NCBI GenBank assembly: GCA_035578155.1
Contig: JAPWDM010000007.1
Location: 27,936,413-28,000,412, forward strand
Source of the DNA: Brachynemurus nebulosus
Lineage: Eukaryota > Arthropoda > Insecta > Neuroptera > Myrmeleontidae
Length of the DNA stretch: 64,000 nt
Reading direction: 5' to 3'
Of the stretch, positions 1 to 11,800 are shown piece after piece (the stretch's first letter is position 1; the number at the start of each line of letters is the position of its first letter). The translations under genes were made by a program, and so were the position numbers. The notes beneath the pieces were generated by a model that had not been told where the DNA came from, searched no databases, and worked only from the letters and a program-made list of their open reading frames with translations.

Positions 1-1874
1 CTCAAATTTCTACAAAAAATCAAAAATTGTAGGAACAAATTTATTACAAGATAAAAATGATGTTTTGATGATATTTTGTCATTTTATCATATAAAAAATC
101 AAAAAATTACATGTATTCACACAAAAACAAGGAAAATAAGACTTTTTCAAGGAAATACATTTAGTTTACATGAATAAAAAACATTTTTTTGTATTATTTG
201 TATAACGGAAACTTGTACAATAAGGTCACCAGCACTTTCATCAAAAAAATTTAAAAAAAAGATACTAATACTTGGAGAATTGTTATGAAATTTTAATAGC
301 ATATTAAGAAAGGACAGAAAAACATATTAAGAGTTGATTTTTTACAATATTAATGTTATTTTAGAAATTATAGGCGCCGTTCACAATTGCCCCAATTCAC
401 AATTACCCCGGTCAACCCTACCCATTTGTCTTATTTGTCTGTGCGATAATCCGGTCCTGATTGTAACGTCTGTAGGTTCTATAGATATTATTGCGCAATA
501 TCACTTCATTTGTTTACATGTTTCGGTTTATTTGTTTATTATTAAATGCCTATTGTTTGAAACAGTTTGAATAACTAATTTGTAAAACACACAGCATCTT
601 TATCACTTAATATTTTGAATTAAATAACAATTGAAATATTGTACAATTCCTACATGAAATTTATTGTACAAATTCTTTTTACAAATTATTGAATTGTCTG
701 GAGAAAACTTTAATAAATTACATAAAGTGATTCCACAGTATTATTGAGAGTGTAGGGACCGCTTTATAGAAATGACGTATTACTTAAAAAATTACGCAGA
801 TTTCAATAATAAAAATTGCAAGTAAATTTTTTGTTTACGTCATATAGTTTTTTTCTTTTATTATTTTTGCCTTTTTTCAAGCCAAAGTTGCATACTTGAG
901 GTATATTGGAGGAACAATTTTGTTGCTAACAAAACAAATTTTTATATTTTATTAGAATCGTAATTTGTGCACTATTTGGAATTTGGAAATGAATTCTAGT
1001 TTTTCGAAATCGTCCCTTTCATTTTTATTAAAATTAGACAAATAGGGCCACTAAAAAAGAGATTTCAGTTGGGTCAATCATATTACTAAAAGGGCGACAT
1101 TGTCGACCGGTAACGTTATTGTATTATTGTTATATATTTTGTATATTGTCATCTATACCATGATATAACGCTTTGCGTTGAACTGGTAAAATAAAGAAAA
1201 TTTTAACAAAAAATATTACTAAAAGAAATTTCGCCATTTTTATAGAAAAAATGAAAATTCGCATGAAAATAAGCCAAATTCAACCAATCATCCCCAAACT
1301 CAAATTACTTCCATAAGTCTTGATTTAAAAAAAAGAATTTTTGTAATTTTATGACGTCATCAAAGTAACTAAAATTTTTCGATGCTTTAAAAATCGTAAA
1401 TAAATTGATGATATTGAAAGAGAATTATAGGTTTTAGAAGCCACAATTAAATACATTATATAGAACCATTTGGAAAAAGATTTTTGCTGAATCAGTCATA
1501 TTTCTAAAAGAAATTTCGTCATTTTGATTAAAAATGAAAAGTTCATTACCCTAATACAAATTACTTCTAAGATGCTTGATTTGCGAACAAAAAACTACCA
1601 TTTTTTATTTTAAATTCTTCCTTCTATGTTTTTGCTTTTTTCAGCTTGTTTAATTATTTTCCCTGTATTTCTGATAAATTCGAAATTTATATGTTTCTAA
1701 ACATAAATCTAGCTTTGAGAAGCTTTGAGCGCATTGCTAAATTTAATGAAAAACATGATAGGATCTCCAAATATAAGAAATCAAACTGTCTTAGAAACAA
1801 TCTAAAGTATTTTGAGATCCTAAGTAGGTACATTAAAGCATCTATTTTCATTCTTGAGATATTGGGATTTACTT

Positions 1875-2564
1875 TAGTGATGTCGAGTCAAGGTACAGTT
1901 AGTCGCTTAATCGGCTAAAGTTGTTTTTTAGATCAAATTAGTCATTAATCGTATCGAGTATACAGTAGTGATGTCGAGTCGAGATGCAGTTAGTCGATTA
2001 GTCGATTAAACTTGTTTTTCCGACAAAATTAGTCATTAGTCGAAAATATCGAGCATAGAATAGTCGATTAATCGACTAAATTTTTAGTCAAATTCATAAA
2101 GAGGGTAACCTTTGTAACTCTTTCAAAAACAATGTTTTAAATTTTATTATTGACTTTTATTATTGTTTATTTAAAAAAAAAATTACATATTACAATGTAT
2201 TATTCACATAAAAGTAAAAAATCATAAAAAAAAGATAATTTTTAGTTTTCAATTTTTCGAGTCTTATAAATAATGCAGAAAAATTATTAAATTAATCGTT
2301 TTTAATTAAAAAAAATATTAATTATTTTAGTCATTTAGTCGACAGTAAAATAGTCGATTAAAAAGTGACTAAAAGTAAACAAAATTAGTCGACTGAACCG
2401 ACTAATCGATTAATTATTCGAAATCATTAGTATACAGTAATCGATTAATCAAATTAGCTGGAGAACTTATACAAATCTTCCAGAAGCAATTTACAAAAAT
2501 GACTAAATTTAAACAAAATTAGTCGATTAAACCGATTAATCAGTTAAGTCATCCGACATCACTA
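1875..2564. mobile_element. hAT-like MITE, outer copy of a nested pair
   Basis: The ends are inverted: TAGTGATGTCG on the left and CGACATCACTA on the right. Runs of TCGATTAATCG-like sequence make up the subterminal parts. Flanking 8-mers (ATTTACTT and AATTGTTT) agree at only five of eight positions, so the target duplication is decayed or the right end belongs to another insertion. A second complete copy sits inside at 1966-2429. No coding capacity. Confidence 0.6.
1966..2429. mobile_element. hAT-like MITE, inner copy with perfect 8-bp target duplication
   Basis: The element starts TAGTGATGTCG and ends with the degenerate complement TCGAAATCATTA. It is flanked on both sides by GTATACAG (1958-1965 and 2430-2437), a perfect 8-bp duplication as expected for hAT transposition. 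It is nested in the older copy of the same family. The interior is AT-rich and non-coding. Confidence 0.8.
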
Positions 2565-3013
2565 AATTGTTTGCATGACTTCCAACCAGTTAAACATGAT
2601 TATCATAAGCATATAGAATTTATTTAAAAAAAAAGCTTAATACGCTTTTTTACGAAGCTGAAGTGTCTCATTTCATTTTTGATAAAATTTAGGATTTAAA
2701 AAACCTAAATTATTTTTGGTTAATTCAAATGAAAATGAGATATCTGTTAGAAATTTAGTTAGTACAATAATAAACCCGATTAAATTTATTATCTTTAACA
2801 ATTGTTTCTTTACTTTAGGTGCTGGTTGCTGACTTGACGTCTGATCTTTTTTTGATAATGAGACGTGTGGAAATGAGTCAATATTTGGACGTGGACACAT
2901 AGAGACAGAACTGAAACATCATTTGACGTAGACTGTTGCTGTGGTGTTGTTATTCCACTTGTGGTACAATTTCTGTTTGAACTCACAATCAGTGGCAACG
3001 AACAATTGGCAAA

Positions 3014-4063
3014 ATGACGGAAACCGAAAAAGAAGAGCGCACATTAAAAGAGAAAATGCTCTTTTACACCACCGCCTTTTTCATCCTTCTTGGTACGTTC
3101 AGTCTCTTCGCCTTTCTCTTTTTAGTACCGTTCGTCATTGATCCAGCGTTTACCACAATATTCATGGAATTCAATGAAGAACCAGTACTATGCGTGACCG
3201 TTGATACCGAATCAAATAAGGGCATTACAAATTGCTCGTGGACATCCTGTCGTGAGGGTTGCACAAAAGATATTTACACCTGTACACAAATTCGCGTTAA
3301 TTATAAATTCAAGACAGAAGATGATATCGATGAAGAGAACGGCAAAGGAAGAAATACCAATGAGGACGAAACAGACGAGACACTGGTGCGTTACGAGCGT
3401 GGAATCCGCGACTACGAGTACGAGGAAATTGGAGAAGAAATAATACAACCGCCGGAGTTGCCCGAAGCCGAACCAACGGGACTTCAGGGCAACAATAGTG
3501 AATGGTACTTCACCGGTGCAAAACTATTTCCAAACGTGAAAGGGTGTGGTTACCCGCCAAAATTAAATTGTAGTGCGTTTTATAAAAATTTCACCGAGAA
3601 AGGTACGAAATTCGATTGCTATTACAGTACAGTGGATCCAGGCATTGTAATCAGTGAACTGGATATGTGGCAAGTTTATCTAAACTTAGTTTACGCGATG
3701 GCGATTCCAATACCGTCATTTATCGCCTCGGTTATTTACCTTACGTTCGCATACTTTAAAATTTACAATGACGACGAAGAAGCCGCGCCGTTGGAGGCGA
3801 ACGCCGAGGAGATGGACATTGAAGGCGCCAACACAAACTCGGTGCACACAGAAACGCCAGTGCCACCGACCAGTGGCGCAATCACGCCTGGCAGTGAAGC
3901 GTTTCGGGAGGATTTGGCCAGTTTCGGACATCAGTTGAAAGTGAAAATGGCCGACGAACAGAGCAGAGACAGTTCAATAGATGCCGTCCCAATTAACAAC
4001 ATCAACAACACAAATAACATAAATAACACAACAATACCCAATTCGATATCGATACCCGGATGA
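3014..4063 (+). CDS. tipE: TipE, auxiliary subunit of the voltage-gated sodium channel
   Basis: Single-exon 349-aa protein matching insect TipE (temperature-induced paralytic E), which associates with the Para sodium channel and raises its surface current. Visible: a short charged cytoplasmic N terminus; membrane segment 1 at about residues 16-41, followed by FVIDPAFTTIF; a large extracellular loop with cysteines 60, 74, 79, 83, 90, 178, 186 and 202 and N-glycosylation sequons at N73, N160, N185 and N192; membrane segment 2 at about 224-250 (AMAIPIPSF...YFKIYNDDEE); and a cytoplasmic tail carrying the family motif FGHQLKVKMADE, ending in an Asn/Ile/Thr-rich stretch. The start is the first ATG in frame (AAAATGA). 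The extracellular linker is shorter than I recall for Drosophila TipE, whose total is about 450 residues. TEH paralogues are the alternative, but the first-segment block and tail favour tipE itself. Nearest neighbour is disp, about 11.7 kb away. Confidence 0.95.
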   Translation: MTETEKEERTLKEKMLFYTTAFFILLGTFSLFAFLFLVPFVIDPAFTTIFMEFNEEPVLCVTVDTESNKGITNCSWTSCREGCTKDIYTCTQIRVNYKFKTEDDIDEENGKGRNTNEDETDETLVRYERGIRDYEYEEIGEEIIQPPELPEAEPTGLQGNNSEWYFTGAKLFPNVKGCGYPPKLNCSAFYKNFTEKGTKFDCYYSTVDPGIVISELDMWQVYLNLVYAMAIPIPSFIASVIYLTFAYFKIYNDDEEAAPLEANAEEMDIEGANTNSVHTETPVPPTSGAITPGSEAFREDLASFGHQLKVKMADEQSRDSSIDAVPINNINNTNNINNTTIPNSISIPG

Positions 4064-4366
4064 GAGGAAAGTTACCACTCGCACCTTCGACTCGCCGGTG
4101 TCTGTTACGAGCCAAATAACAGTTCATGAACGCGTGTCGTTGGTCGCAGTGCATTCAACTATTTTTCATACCTGGCGTTTATCGGCTGGAAATTCGTCAG
4201 GCCTCATCGTGTGTATTAGAATTTCTCATTTACATTCGTTCAACTAGCAGCCGTCACTGCCGCCCCTTCACCGCCTCATGCAGCAAGCAATACAACAACA
4301 GTACAGCTAACAATAGTTAATAGAAATCATGACGTCACCGAGTGTCGAATGGTCAAGTAAATGTAA

Positions 4367-5121
4367 AGCCGGATCTACATATAACGAACAAACGTGAACG
4401 AACATGAACAAACACAAACAAACACAAACGAACGCGAATGAACAATTAACGTCAATTCGTTGATGTTCTTTTATGTTTCGGCTGCACAATATTTTTTTAA
4501 ATACCTAAGTTTAATAAATTTTGAAATGAAAAGTTATTGCAGTAAGAGTTTTATGGTCTACTAATGTCGCTCACATTATGACAAAACCAACAAATCAAAA
4601 AGATGTTGGTAGATGGTTTTGTTTCATAAAAGCAAAACTCGTTATAATGCCTCTAATTTAGTAACTAATTTAATTTGTCAAAAATCTTAATTTTTTGGAA
4701 ATTTTACAAGATCGTCACTACCAGATTTCGAAAAGTTAACTGAAATAGTTGGACCAAAAAAATCTAAACAAAATTTCTGTTAAAGTAAGACTTCAGTGTT
4801 ATTACACATTGCCGCTTCTGTTAATCAAATTTTCCCTCCAAAGATTCCCACACGTCATTTCTTTTTCTGGTAATTTTGTAAAAATTATGTAAAACATTCC
4901 AAAACATCAAAATAAAATTTCAAATCTTATAAATTTTAAATTGTTAACTGAATTTTAACAAACAAACACGAACGAATCTGTTTCATTGATGTACCGACAA
5001 CAAATGAAAAACATTCGTGAGTGTTCGAAACTGTTCGTTCGTGTTTGTTCACTTTCGTGACTACGTCCACATTTGTTCGTTTATGTTTGTTCGCATTCGT
5101 TCGTTATATGTGGACCCGGCT
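4367..5121. mobile_element. MITE with TAA target duplication (PIF/Harbinger-like) in the tipE 3' region
   Basis: Inverted ends AGCCGGATCTACATATAACG (left) and the complement of AGCCGGGTCCACATATAACG (right), followed inward on both sides by arrays of GAACAAAC/GTTCGTT-like words. Flanked by TAA at 4364-4366 and 5122-5124. The 3-bp TAA duplication suggests PIF/Harbinger; the superfamily is inferred. It starts about 300 bp after the tipE stop and carries the first AATAAA (4513). Confidence 0.75.
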
Positions 5122-6718
5122 TAATTGTCGTGCTAATTTTCAATTTAATTATTAAAATGTTCCGAGAACAACGGAACTCGCATGATTTCATCATTTCTGT
5201 CATATTTTTTTTTTTTATTCAACCGAACATATCATCCGCCTAAAATGATCAACCATGGACATACTGCTAATTTCTAGTAAATATTTTTAATATAATACGC
5301 CATCCATCTTAAAATATATGCATTCGTTGCCTGCAATTTCTCTATGCGATGTGATATATGACGTAAAAAAAAAAAAATTTAGAAAAAAGTGACTATTAAT
5401 GCTTTAATGACATTTATGCTTTATTTAATTTAAGAAGGGGGACATTTCTCTGCTCAAAAATTTATATGTTACACAATAATTAAAATCGCTGTGTTTCAAT
5501 GCAATTTTTTACCTTTCTTTTTTTTTGAAAAAACAAAAAAAACCAAATTCTAACGTAAATTTGAATTGAAACACAGCGTACAAATACTTAAAAAAATAAT
5601 TCATTAATTTACGTAAATCAAAATATAATTAATTAGTGAGTGAATTAAAATATGCCTTAATAGAGTCAAGTCAACCCTTCAGTACCAAATATTAGAAAAG
5701 AAAGTGAAGATATTTTCCCACGGGATAATAAAAAAAACCAAAATATTATTTTTTATTCATTAAACCTCAAATCAGTCAATATACGTTTTTTCGTTAAACA
5801 AAAATTATCATGAGCGATAAACATTAACCTTTAAATAAAATAAATAAATAAATAAAAATATATTAATAAAATAGTTTAAAATAAAATTAAACCAGGAGAT
5901 AATAGTACAATTTTAGGCTCAAAAAAAATTAGTACCGCCATAGATCTAAATAAAAATATTTAAAAAAAATATATTTAAACAACCTTTAGTTCAATTAAAT
6001 GATTTAGCCTAATTTTGATTAGTCCAAAATTGAAATTGATTAGAACAAAGAAATGTCTACTTTTAGTAAAAAGAAAAAAAAAAACGTGATTTAAGGCAAT
6101 CATTGTCAGGTGCTCATCGTAAAACAACTGATGTGATTATTTTTAACAATTAAAAAAACTAATAAGTATTAAAAATACAAATTAATTTCTAAAAAAAAAA
6201 AATACGAATTTATATTTACGTAATACAATTCCTCATTTAATTTTTTATTTAAACGAACCACAATACAATGAATATATGCCATAAATATGTCACAAAACAT
6301 GCAAAAAAAAACCAAATTGGCTTTTTGAATTATTTAAATATCCTAATTACAGTACACTCTCCTAAAGTGAACGTTTTTTTGAACGATTGTCATTTTGGAG
6401 CGCACACTGTAATATGTAAATATTATTTTTTTTAGAGAGTAAGAATTTTATTAGATATAAGTAAAGAGAACTCCTAGTAATATTTAAAAAGTCAATGTCG
6501 TCTTCGAAAATGCTTTAATTAAATGATTAAATATTTATTTTTAAGGAAAAAATTGACCAATGTTGAGTTTTATTTGTCGTTAGGTTTTTGAGAAATATTG
6601 TTAATCTGTCAAACATAGCGTCATCCGGTAAAAAGATTCGAATTTTGAAATGTTATTTATTCGAATGTGCCTCAGAAATTTTCCTCTCAAAAAATTGTAC
6701 TGTTATCAAAACTACTGG

Positions 6719-7165
6719 GTGAGTTTTTCGAGAGTTGCCATTTTTATTACAGCCAAACCGTTGATTTAATCGAAAAATTGTTCAAATAAGAGTTGTAGAT
6801 ATCGACGGGGGCAACAGATTGCTATAGTCAGAAGCTTTATAGCTCTTATGGTTTTCGAGCTATGATACAAACTTATCGATTTTTAAATGGGACTATATAT
6901 TAATTTTTCGATAAAACTGATCTAATGCATTAATTAACAACATAAACGAGCAAAAAAAAAATTTTTACCCAAGTTTAATTTTTTAATTTTTCTTTAATTT
7001 ATCAGTTAGGCGGTAAAAATATGCATATGTACTTGAGGCTACTTTAACCGTTAAGTGTTTTTCTTGGTTACATTTCCATTACATCCAAGAGAAGAACCTT
7101 TTCCAGTACTATTTCTATCATAAAAGTTTGGTTTTAATAGAAATGGCAACTCTCAAAAAACTCAC
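6719..7165. mobile_element. Terminal-inverted-repeat element, superfamily unassigned
   Basis: The left arm GTGAGTTTTTCGAGAGTTGC is repeated inverted at the right end (GCAACTCTCAAAAAACTCAC); similarity continues about 10 bases further inward. The interior of about 390 bp is AT-rich and non-coding. I could not settle a target duplication, so the outer limits may be off by a few bases. Confidence 0.55.
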
Positions 7166-7780
7166 ATGGTATATCTTCAATTCCTGGGAATAAAATATTT
7201 CAAAAAAATTACACCTTAACAGTTCTGGTTGATTTTTTCTCAATAAAAAGTATGAAAGCTATTTCTTCAATTGTAACGCCAATTTCAATACTTATTAGAA
7301 TTTGAATTTTGAAATTCTCTATCGAATCTATTCATCAGAGCAGTCTTTTTAAATGATTCCAATTGGAAAAATTCATAAATTTCTTTTTTACAAAAGCACA
7401 ATTTTTATTTGTAAATAACGAAAAAAACGGGTCAACACAAAATTTATATTTAAATAGACTGTAAATACAAAGCGTATAACGAATCAAATTATCCCTAACA
7501 ATTATGATGTATAGTATTCGAACTGGAAAGGCATAAATTTTATTTTTTCGTCAGTCGTCATAAAACATAAAATGTCTGCATTTTATTCTATATGTATATG
7601 TATTTCAGAACCGATGTACATATTTTCAACAAAGCAATAGTTCAAAAATATTGTATATCGCAACTTTGTTAGAGATTATATTTGATCCTTTATATGAAAC
7701 AAAGTGACCAAGGTCAAGGGTGAAAACCTTACTATATAAACTTTTTTATATTTTTATGCTTCGATTTCGTTAAATTTTAA

Positions 7781-8642
7781 CGGGGACCACTAGTGTGACC
7801 GTCTGAAAAAAGGTGATTTTTTTGGGAATTTTTTTAAAGAAAACTACTGTATGGAATGTTTTAATATTTTAAGGATATATTCGTTGATATATAATAAATT
7901 CAAGACAAAATTTTTGGACAAAAAAATTGAAAATTCAGTGAGTTATTCGAGATCTGCCAAGGCTCAAAAAAAAAAGTTTCCCCACTGCTGCAGTGATAGT
8001 GACCTTCACAGTGCCTGAAATCAAAATACCCAAAAAGTCTATTAAACTAGAAGATATTGCCCGTGCCGTGAACCTCAAGACAAAATGGCGGAGTTTTTAA
8101 AAAAAGTTTTAAATTGTATGATTTTTGGCCTGCAAAAATTACATTTTTTATTCGATCGGAAAACTGGAGGTTCATGGCACGAAGAAACATATATAAAAGA
8201 AGCTGCAATAAGAATCAAATCGATCGGATGATTTCTCTTCGAGTTATAACTGCAGCAAATTTTAAAAATGTAATTTTTCTTTATCTTACCTTTTAGTTTT
8301 AATCACTGAGAATTTTTACTAAAATTAATTATGATGTACTCACTATAACGGTCATAGTAAAACTAGATGAGTCGTTTAAATGTGCCAGGGTCTAGCTGCT
8401 CCACAACAGGTGACTGGCAGCCACGTCCAAAAACACCCGGACTGTTAACTTTCATACATTTCTCAATACCTCAAAGTTAACAATGAAAATCAGAATTCGC
8501 TCTTCAGATGGCTGTAACTCAAAAACTATTTGAGATACGCACTTGAAATTTTAGTATGTTATTTTTAAAGGTATAAACTATCAAAACATGCAAAAAAATT
8601 TCCAATTTTTTTTTTTTCAAAATGTCACACTAGTGGTACCCC
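7781..8642. mobile_element. TTAA-bounded non-autonomous element (piggyBac-like)
   Basis: TTAA at 7777-7780 and 8643-8646 bracket inverted ends CGGGGACCACTAGTGTGAC and the complement of GGGGTACCACTAGTGTGAC. About 860 bp, no transposase. The ORF at 8114-8296 is short and lies in the AT-rich interior; I do not regard it as a gene. TTAA duplications are the hallmark of piggyBac; the family assignment is inferred. Confidence 0.75.
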
Positions 8643-10657
8643 TTAAAAGAAAAATTTAAATGTATAAAAATGGAAATCTTTTTATGCATATCTTTAAATT
8701 GAAAAATTCGTATGTATATAAAAATTTTTCAAATTTTACTGCGTTTCATTAAACCATGTGTAAAATTAACCAAATTTTCGGGCTGTGCATTTCATCTTAA
8801 AAGTCCATTAGCAATATTTCTTAAATCTGAGAATTTCTAAAATAAATTTTTGTTAAGTTTTTAAATATATATTTAAAAAAAAAAAAAAGATAAGAAATGT
8901 CGATGTATGCATAAACAAATGCAAAACCTGTAAATAATCTGTGAAAAAATTAAGCACAAATTACTTTTTAAAAAGATATTGCAATAAAATTTATTAATTA
9001 TTGAATTTATTAAAGAAAAGAAAATTAACGATCATATATACAAATTTCAAAATTTGCACAAAAAATAGTAGCTTTTTAAAAGTAGAAAAACCTTTTTTTA
9101 TGTGCCTAAATGCCTTCCAAATTGCTCTACTAAAATCAACAATGCTAACTGTTTTGAATAATAATTGTTAAAAAAAAAAGCAACTATTACAAAATACAGG
9201 CAATCAGACGTGCATTGTGTATTGTCGTTTGCATAGATTGAGAAATAATTCGATTTGATTAAAAAAAAAATTTGTTTGAAGCAATTGTTAACTTCAGCAG
9301 ACCAATTTAGGAGCAATTTAAGCATACAAAAAAAAGAGTTTTTTAACCTTCGGTTTCAATTTTTAATTTCCCAACAAATTCAAACAGAAATTCTCAATAT
9401 TTTTGTATATGTAATCGTTAAGCGTTTCATTCTTCGATGTTGTATTGTTATAACGATTTCTTATGTAATAATTCACACGCATCAGATTGTCTGTATATCA
9501 CACACCGTACTATGGTCAATAATTTCGAAAAAAAAATATAACAATTTAACATCAAGAATGTTAAAATTCTATTCGAAAATTCGAATGCTTCATTTGCTAT
9601 TTATATGTCGTCAAAAATTTTATTTTGCACTGAAAAAATATATATTTTTATTTCAGTTTTTTGTACTTTATAAATAATTATTTAAACAAATAATGTTTAA
9701 AACATTAGAAAAGAGAAATGCTTTTTTTCTAAACAAAAGAAAATATATTTAAAGAAAATAAAAATAATAAATATAAAAATGAAAAATTTATAAAAATTCA
9801 TGTGATTTTATTAGGAAATTTTTTTAAATAAATGGATCTTTGTAAATTTTTCCTTTTTACAAATTTCCAAAATTAATTATTGTTGTGGCTTCAAATAAAT
9901 TTATTCCTAATTATTATTACAAAGTGATTATACTTAAATAATAATAATAAAAAAAAAAAAATTACAAAAAAAACCAAAAAAATTGTTGACTTTGATTAGT
10001 TTATTATGTATATGTGGTCTCACGTCATTAAAAACAAGTGGCTAAGCTTTCGTTGACAGGTTTTTCTGTCTCTTTAGCTACCTTCCTGAACATCTGTCCT
10101 TTTACCAAAAACAAAATATTTATCCAATTCAATAAAGTATATTGCGCAATAATTTATATTAACACGTTCCCTACCATTCATTGAATGAGGAATATTAAAT
10201 AGTTTGCCTTTTTGTGACCGAAATATGTGTATCCGTGCTCTCTACACCGACCTGTGTAACTAGTGCGACCGTGTAGTGAACGTGTTAAATGAACAATTTC
10301 AAGGATGTCGTCTGGTTTATACCTGAAGACAGTTTCATAAAATTCGATAAAAATTAAGTCAGTTTTCACATAGCACTTCTGAAATATTCGGTTTTAGCAT
10401 TCCCAATTTTTAGCAAACAATTTAGATCCAGACGGCATTCTAAAATTTTTCTTTTTGATGTTTCTCCAGACATGTCACTTAGCTATTACGCTGCTATCTG
10501 CCTTTGTACTAAAGCAATAACGTGGGGAGACGATACGAATCTTAAAAATGATGAGGAATATTGCGTAATAAGATTTATTGATCGGATTCACAAATTGCAT
10601 GTATTTCTTTCTTTTTTTTGAATAATAATATAATCAATTGTATTGTTTACTTCCTAA

Positions 10658-11333
10658 CGCTCCTTTCACATTGTACGGTTTTCGCCGTACGATAAAAAAC
10701 CGTACAACTTTTTGCCGTGATATTGTTGCTTTCACATTGCACGGTTTTTTGCCGTTGTAAACTGAATATCTTCATTTGATTTGCAACATTATACAAGTAG
10801 CAAGTGTGATTAAAATTAATTATATAAATCAGAATAATTAGAAAGTAGGATTATTTATTATCAAAACTCTTTGAAGACCTGAAAAATGACGAAAATACAT
10901 TTTTCAACTATTTTCGGATGTTTACAGGCTCCTTTAATTAATTTCTTAACGCGAACTTAACATCAAAACACACAATTTCGAAATGTCATACCATCTATTA
11001 AAATACTGGTTATCACATTCAATATTAGTTTCATCCATTTTACAAATAAAATTAATAATTAACACTAAATTCAACAAAATATTGTTAATGCCGTACCTTA
11101 AAAAACCGTCTAATGTAAAAGCATCCATTTAATTACATACACTACTGAACTAAAAACGCCGTACGGCAACCGTCAAGTGCAGTGGCAAGAGACGGCTGCT
11201 ACACGGCACGGTAACGGCATTTTTCCGTGACCGTGTAATGTGAAAGGTGCTATGCTCTTCTTCACTCCACTGAAAAAATTCGACCGTACGGTTTTTTGCC
11301 GTACGGCAAAAATCGTATAATGTGACAGGAGCG
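10658..11333. mobile_element. MITE with TAA target duplication and GTACGG-rich arms
   Basis: Ends CGCTCCTTTCACATTGTACG and, inverted, CGCTCCTGTCACATTATACG. Flanked by TAA at 10655-10657 and 11334-11336. Subterminal regions repeat words around CCGTACGG and TTTTTGCCGT in both orientations, for example near 10680-10755 and 11195-11315, an arrangement typical of transposase-binding subterminal repeats. PIF/Harbinger-like by target site; no coding capacity. Confidence 0.75.
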
Positions 11334-11511
11334 TAACAATTTTGGGTGTAACTTCCATTTGTTGCTTAGTCAAAATATTGGAAGTCTCCTGTTTGTCATT
11401 TAAATTAAAATTGTTATTTTCAAGAGATGATAATGTAACGATTATCAACTTTAAACGATTTTCTAAATTTACTCAAAGATTATATTATTATTTAAAAATG
11501 CAGTTCCTTAA

Positions 11512-11800
11512 GGGTATCGTCCAATTTAGATATGAAAAAATCATTCCATTTCAAAATATCCCAATAGCAATGAAAATGGTAAACAAAAGTTTTAAACACG
11601 TTTTTCTTAAAATTATATTTTTTTTTAAAGTGCGCACCATAATTCTGGCGTAATTTTTTTACAATCACTTAAAAAAATGTCGTTCTAAGAAGAATGTGTT
11701 TCAAATTTTTGCTGATCATTCTCGAATCTATAAATAGTGATTCAAAATTCCTATCATAAACTGAAAATATAAAGAAAAAAATCTAAATCGGGCGATACCC
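11512..11800. mobile_element. Short TTAA-bounded element
   Basis: TTAA at 11508-11511 and 11801-11804 bracket inverted ends GGGTATCGTCCAATTTAGAT and the complement of GGGTATCGCCCGATTTAGAT (18 of 20 identical). At 289 bp it is the smallest member of the TTAA group in this window. The interior is non-coding. Confidence 0.75.

Larger units (their letters stand above)
1..3013. other. Left flank and upstream region of tipE, repeat-bearing
   Basis: No gene is recognised here; open frames are short and rich in Ile, Lys, Asn and Phe as expected of AT-rich random DNA. Bases from about 960 to 1560 contain degenerate copies of a dispersed repeat also found near 22660-22960, 53880-54300 and 58660-59130. 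Bases 1875-2564 are a nested pair of hAT-like MITEs, listed separately. The last few hundred bases before 3014 should hold the 5' UTR and promoter of tipE, but I see no clear TATA box or initiator. Confidence 0.6.

Noticed and set aside
9255..9677. 140-codon plus-strand open frame
   Set aside because: Composition is dominated by Ile, Phe, Lys and Leu as expected from AT-rich DNA; no domain, no splice context and no recognisable similarity.
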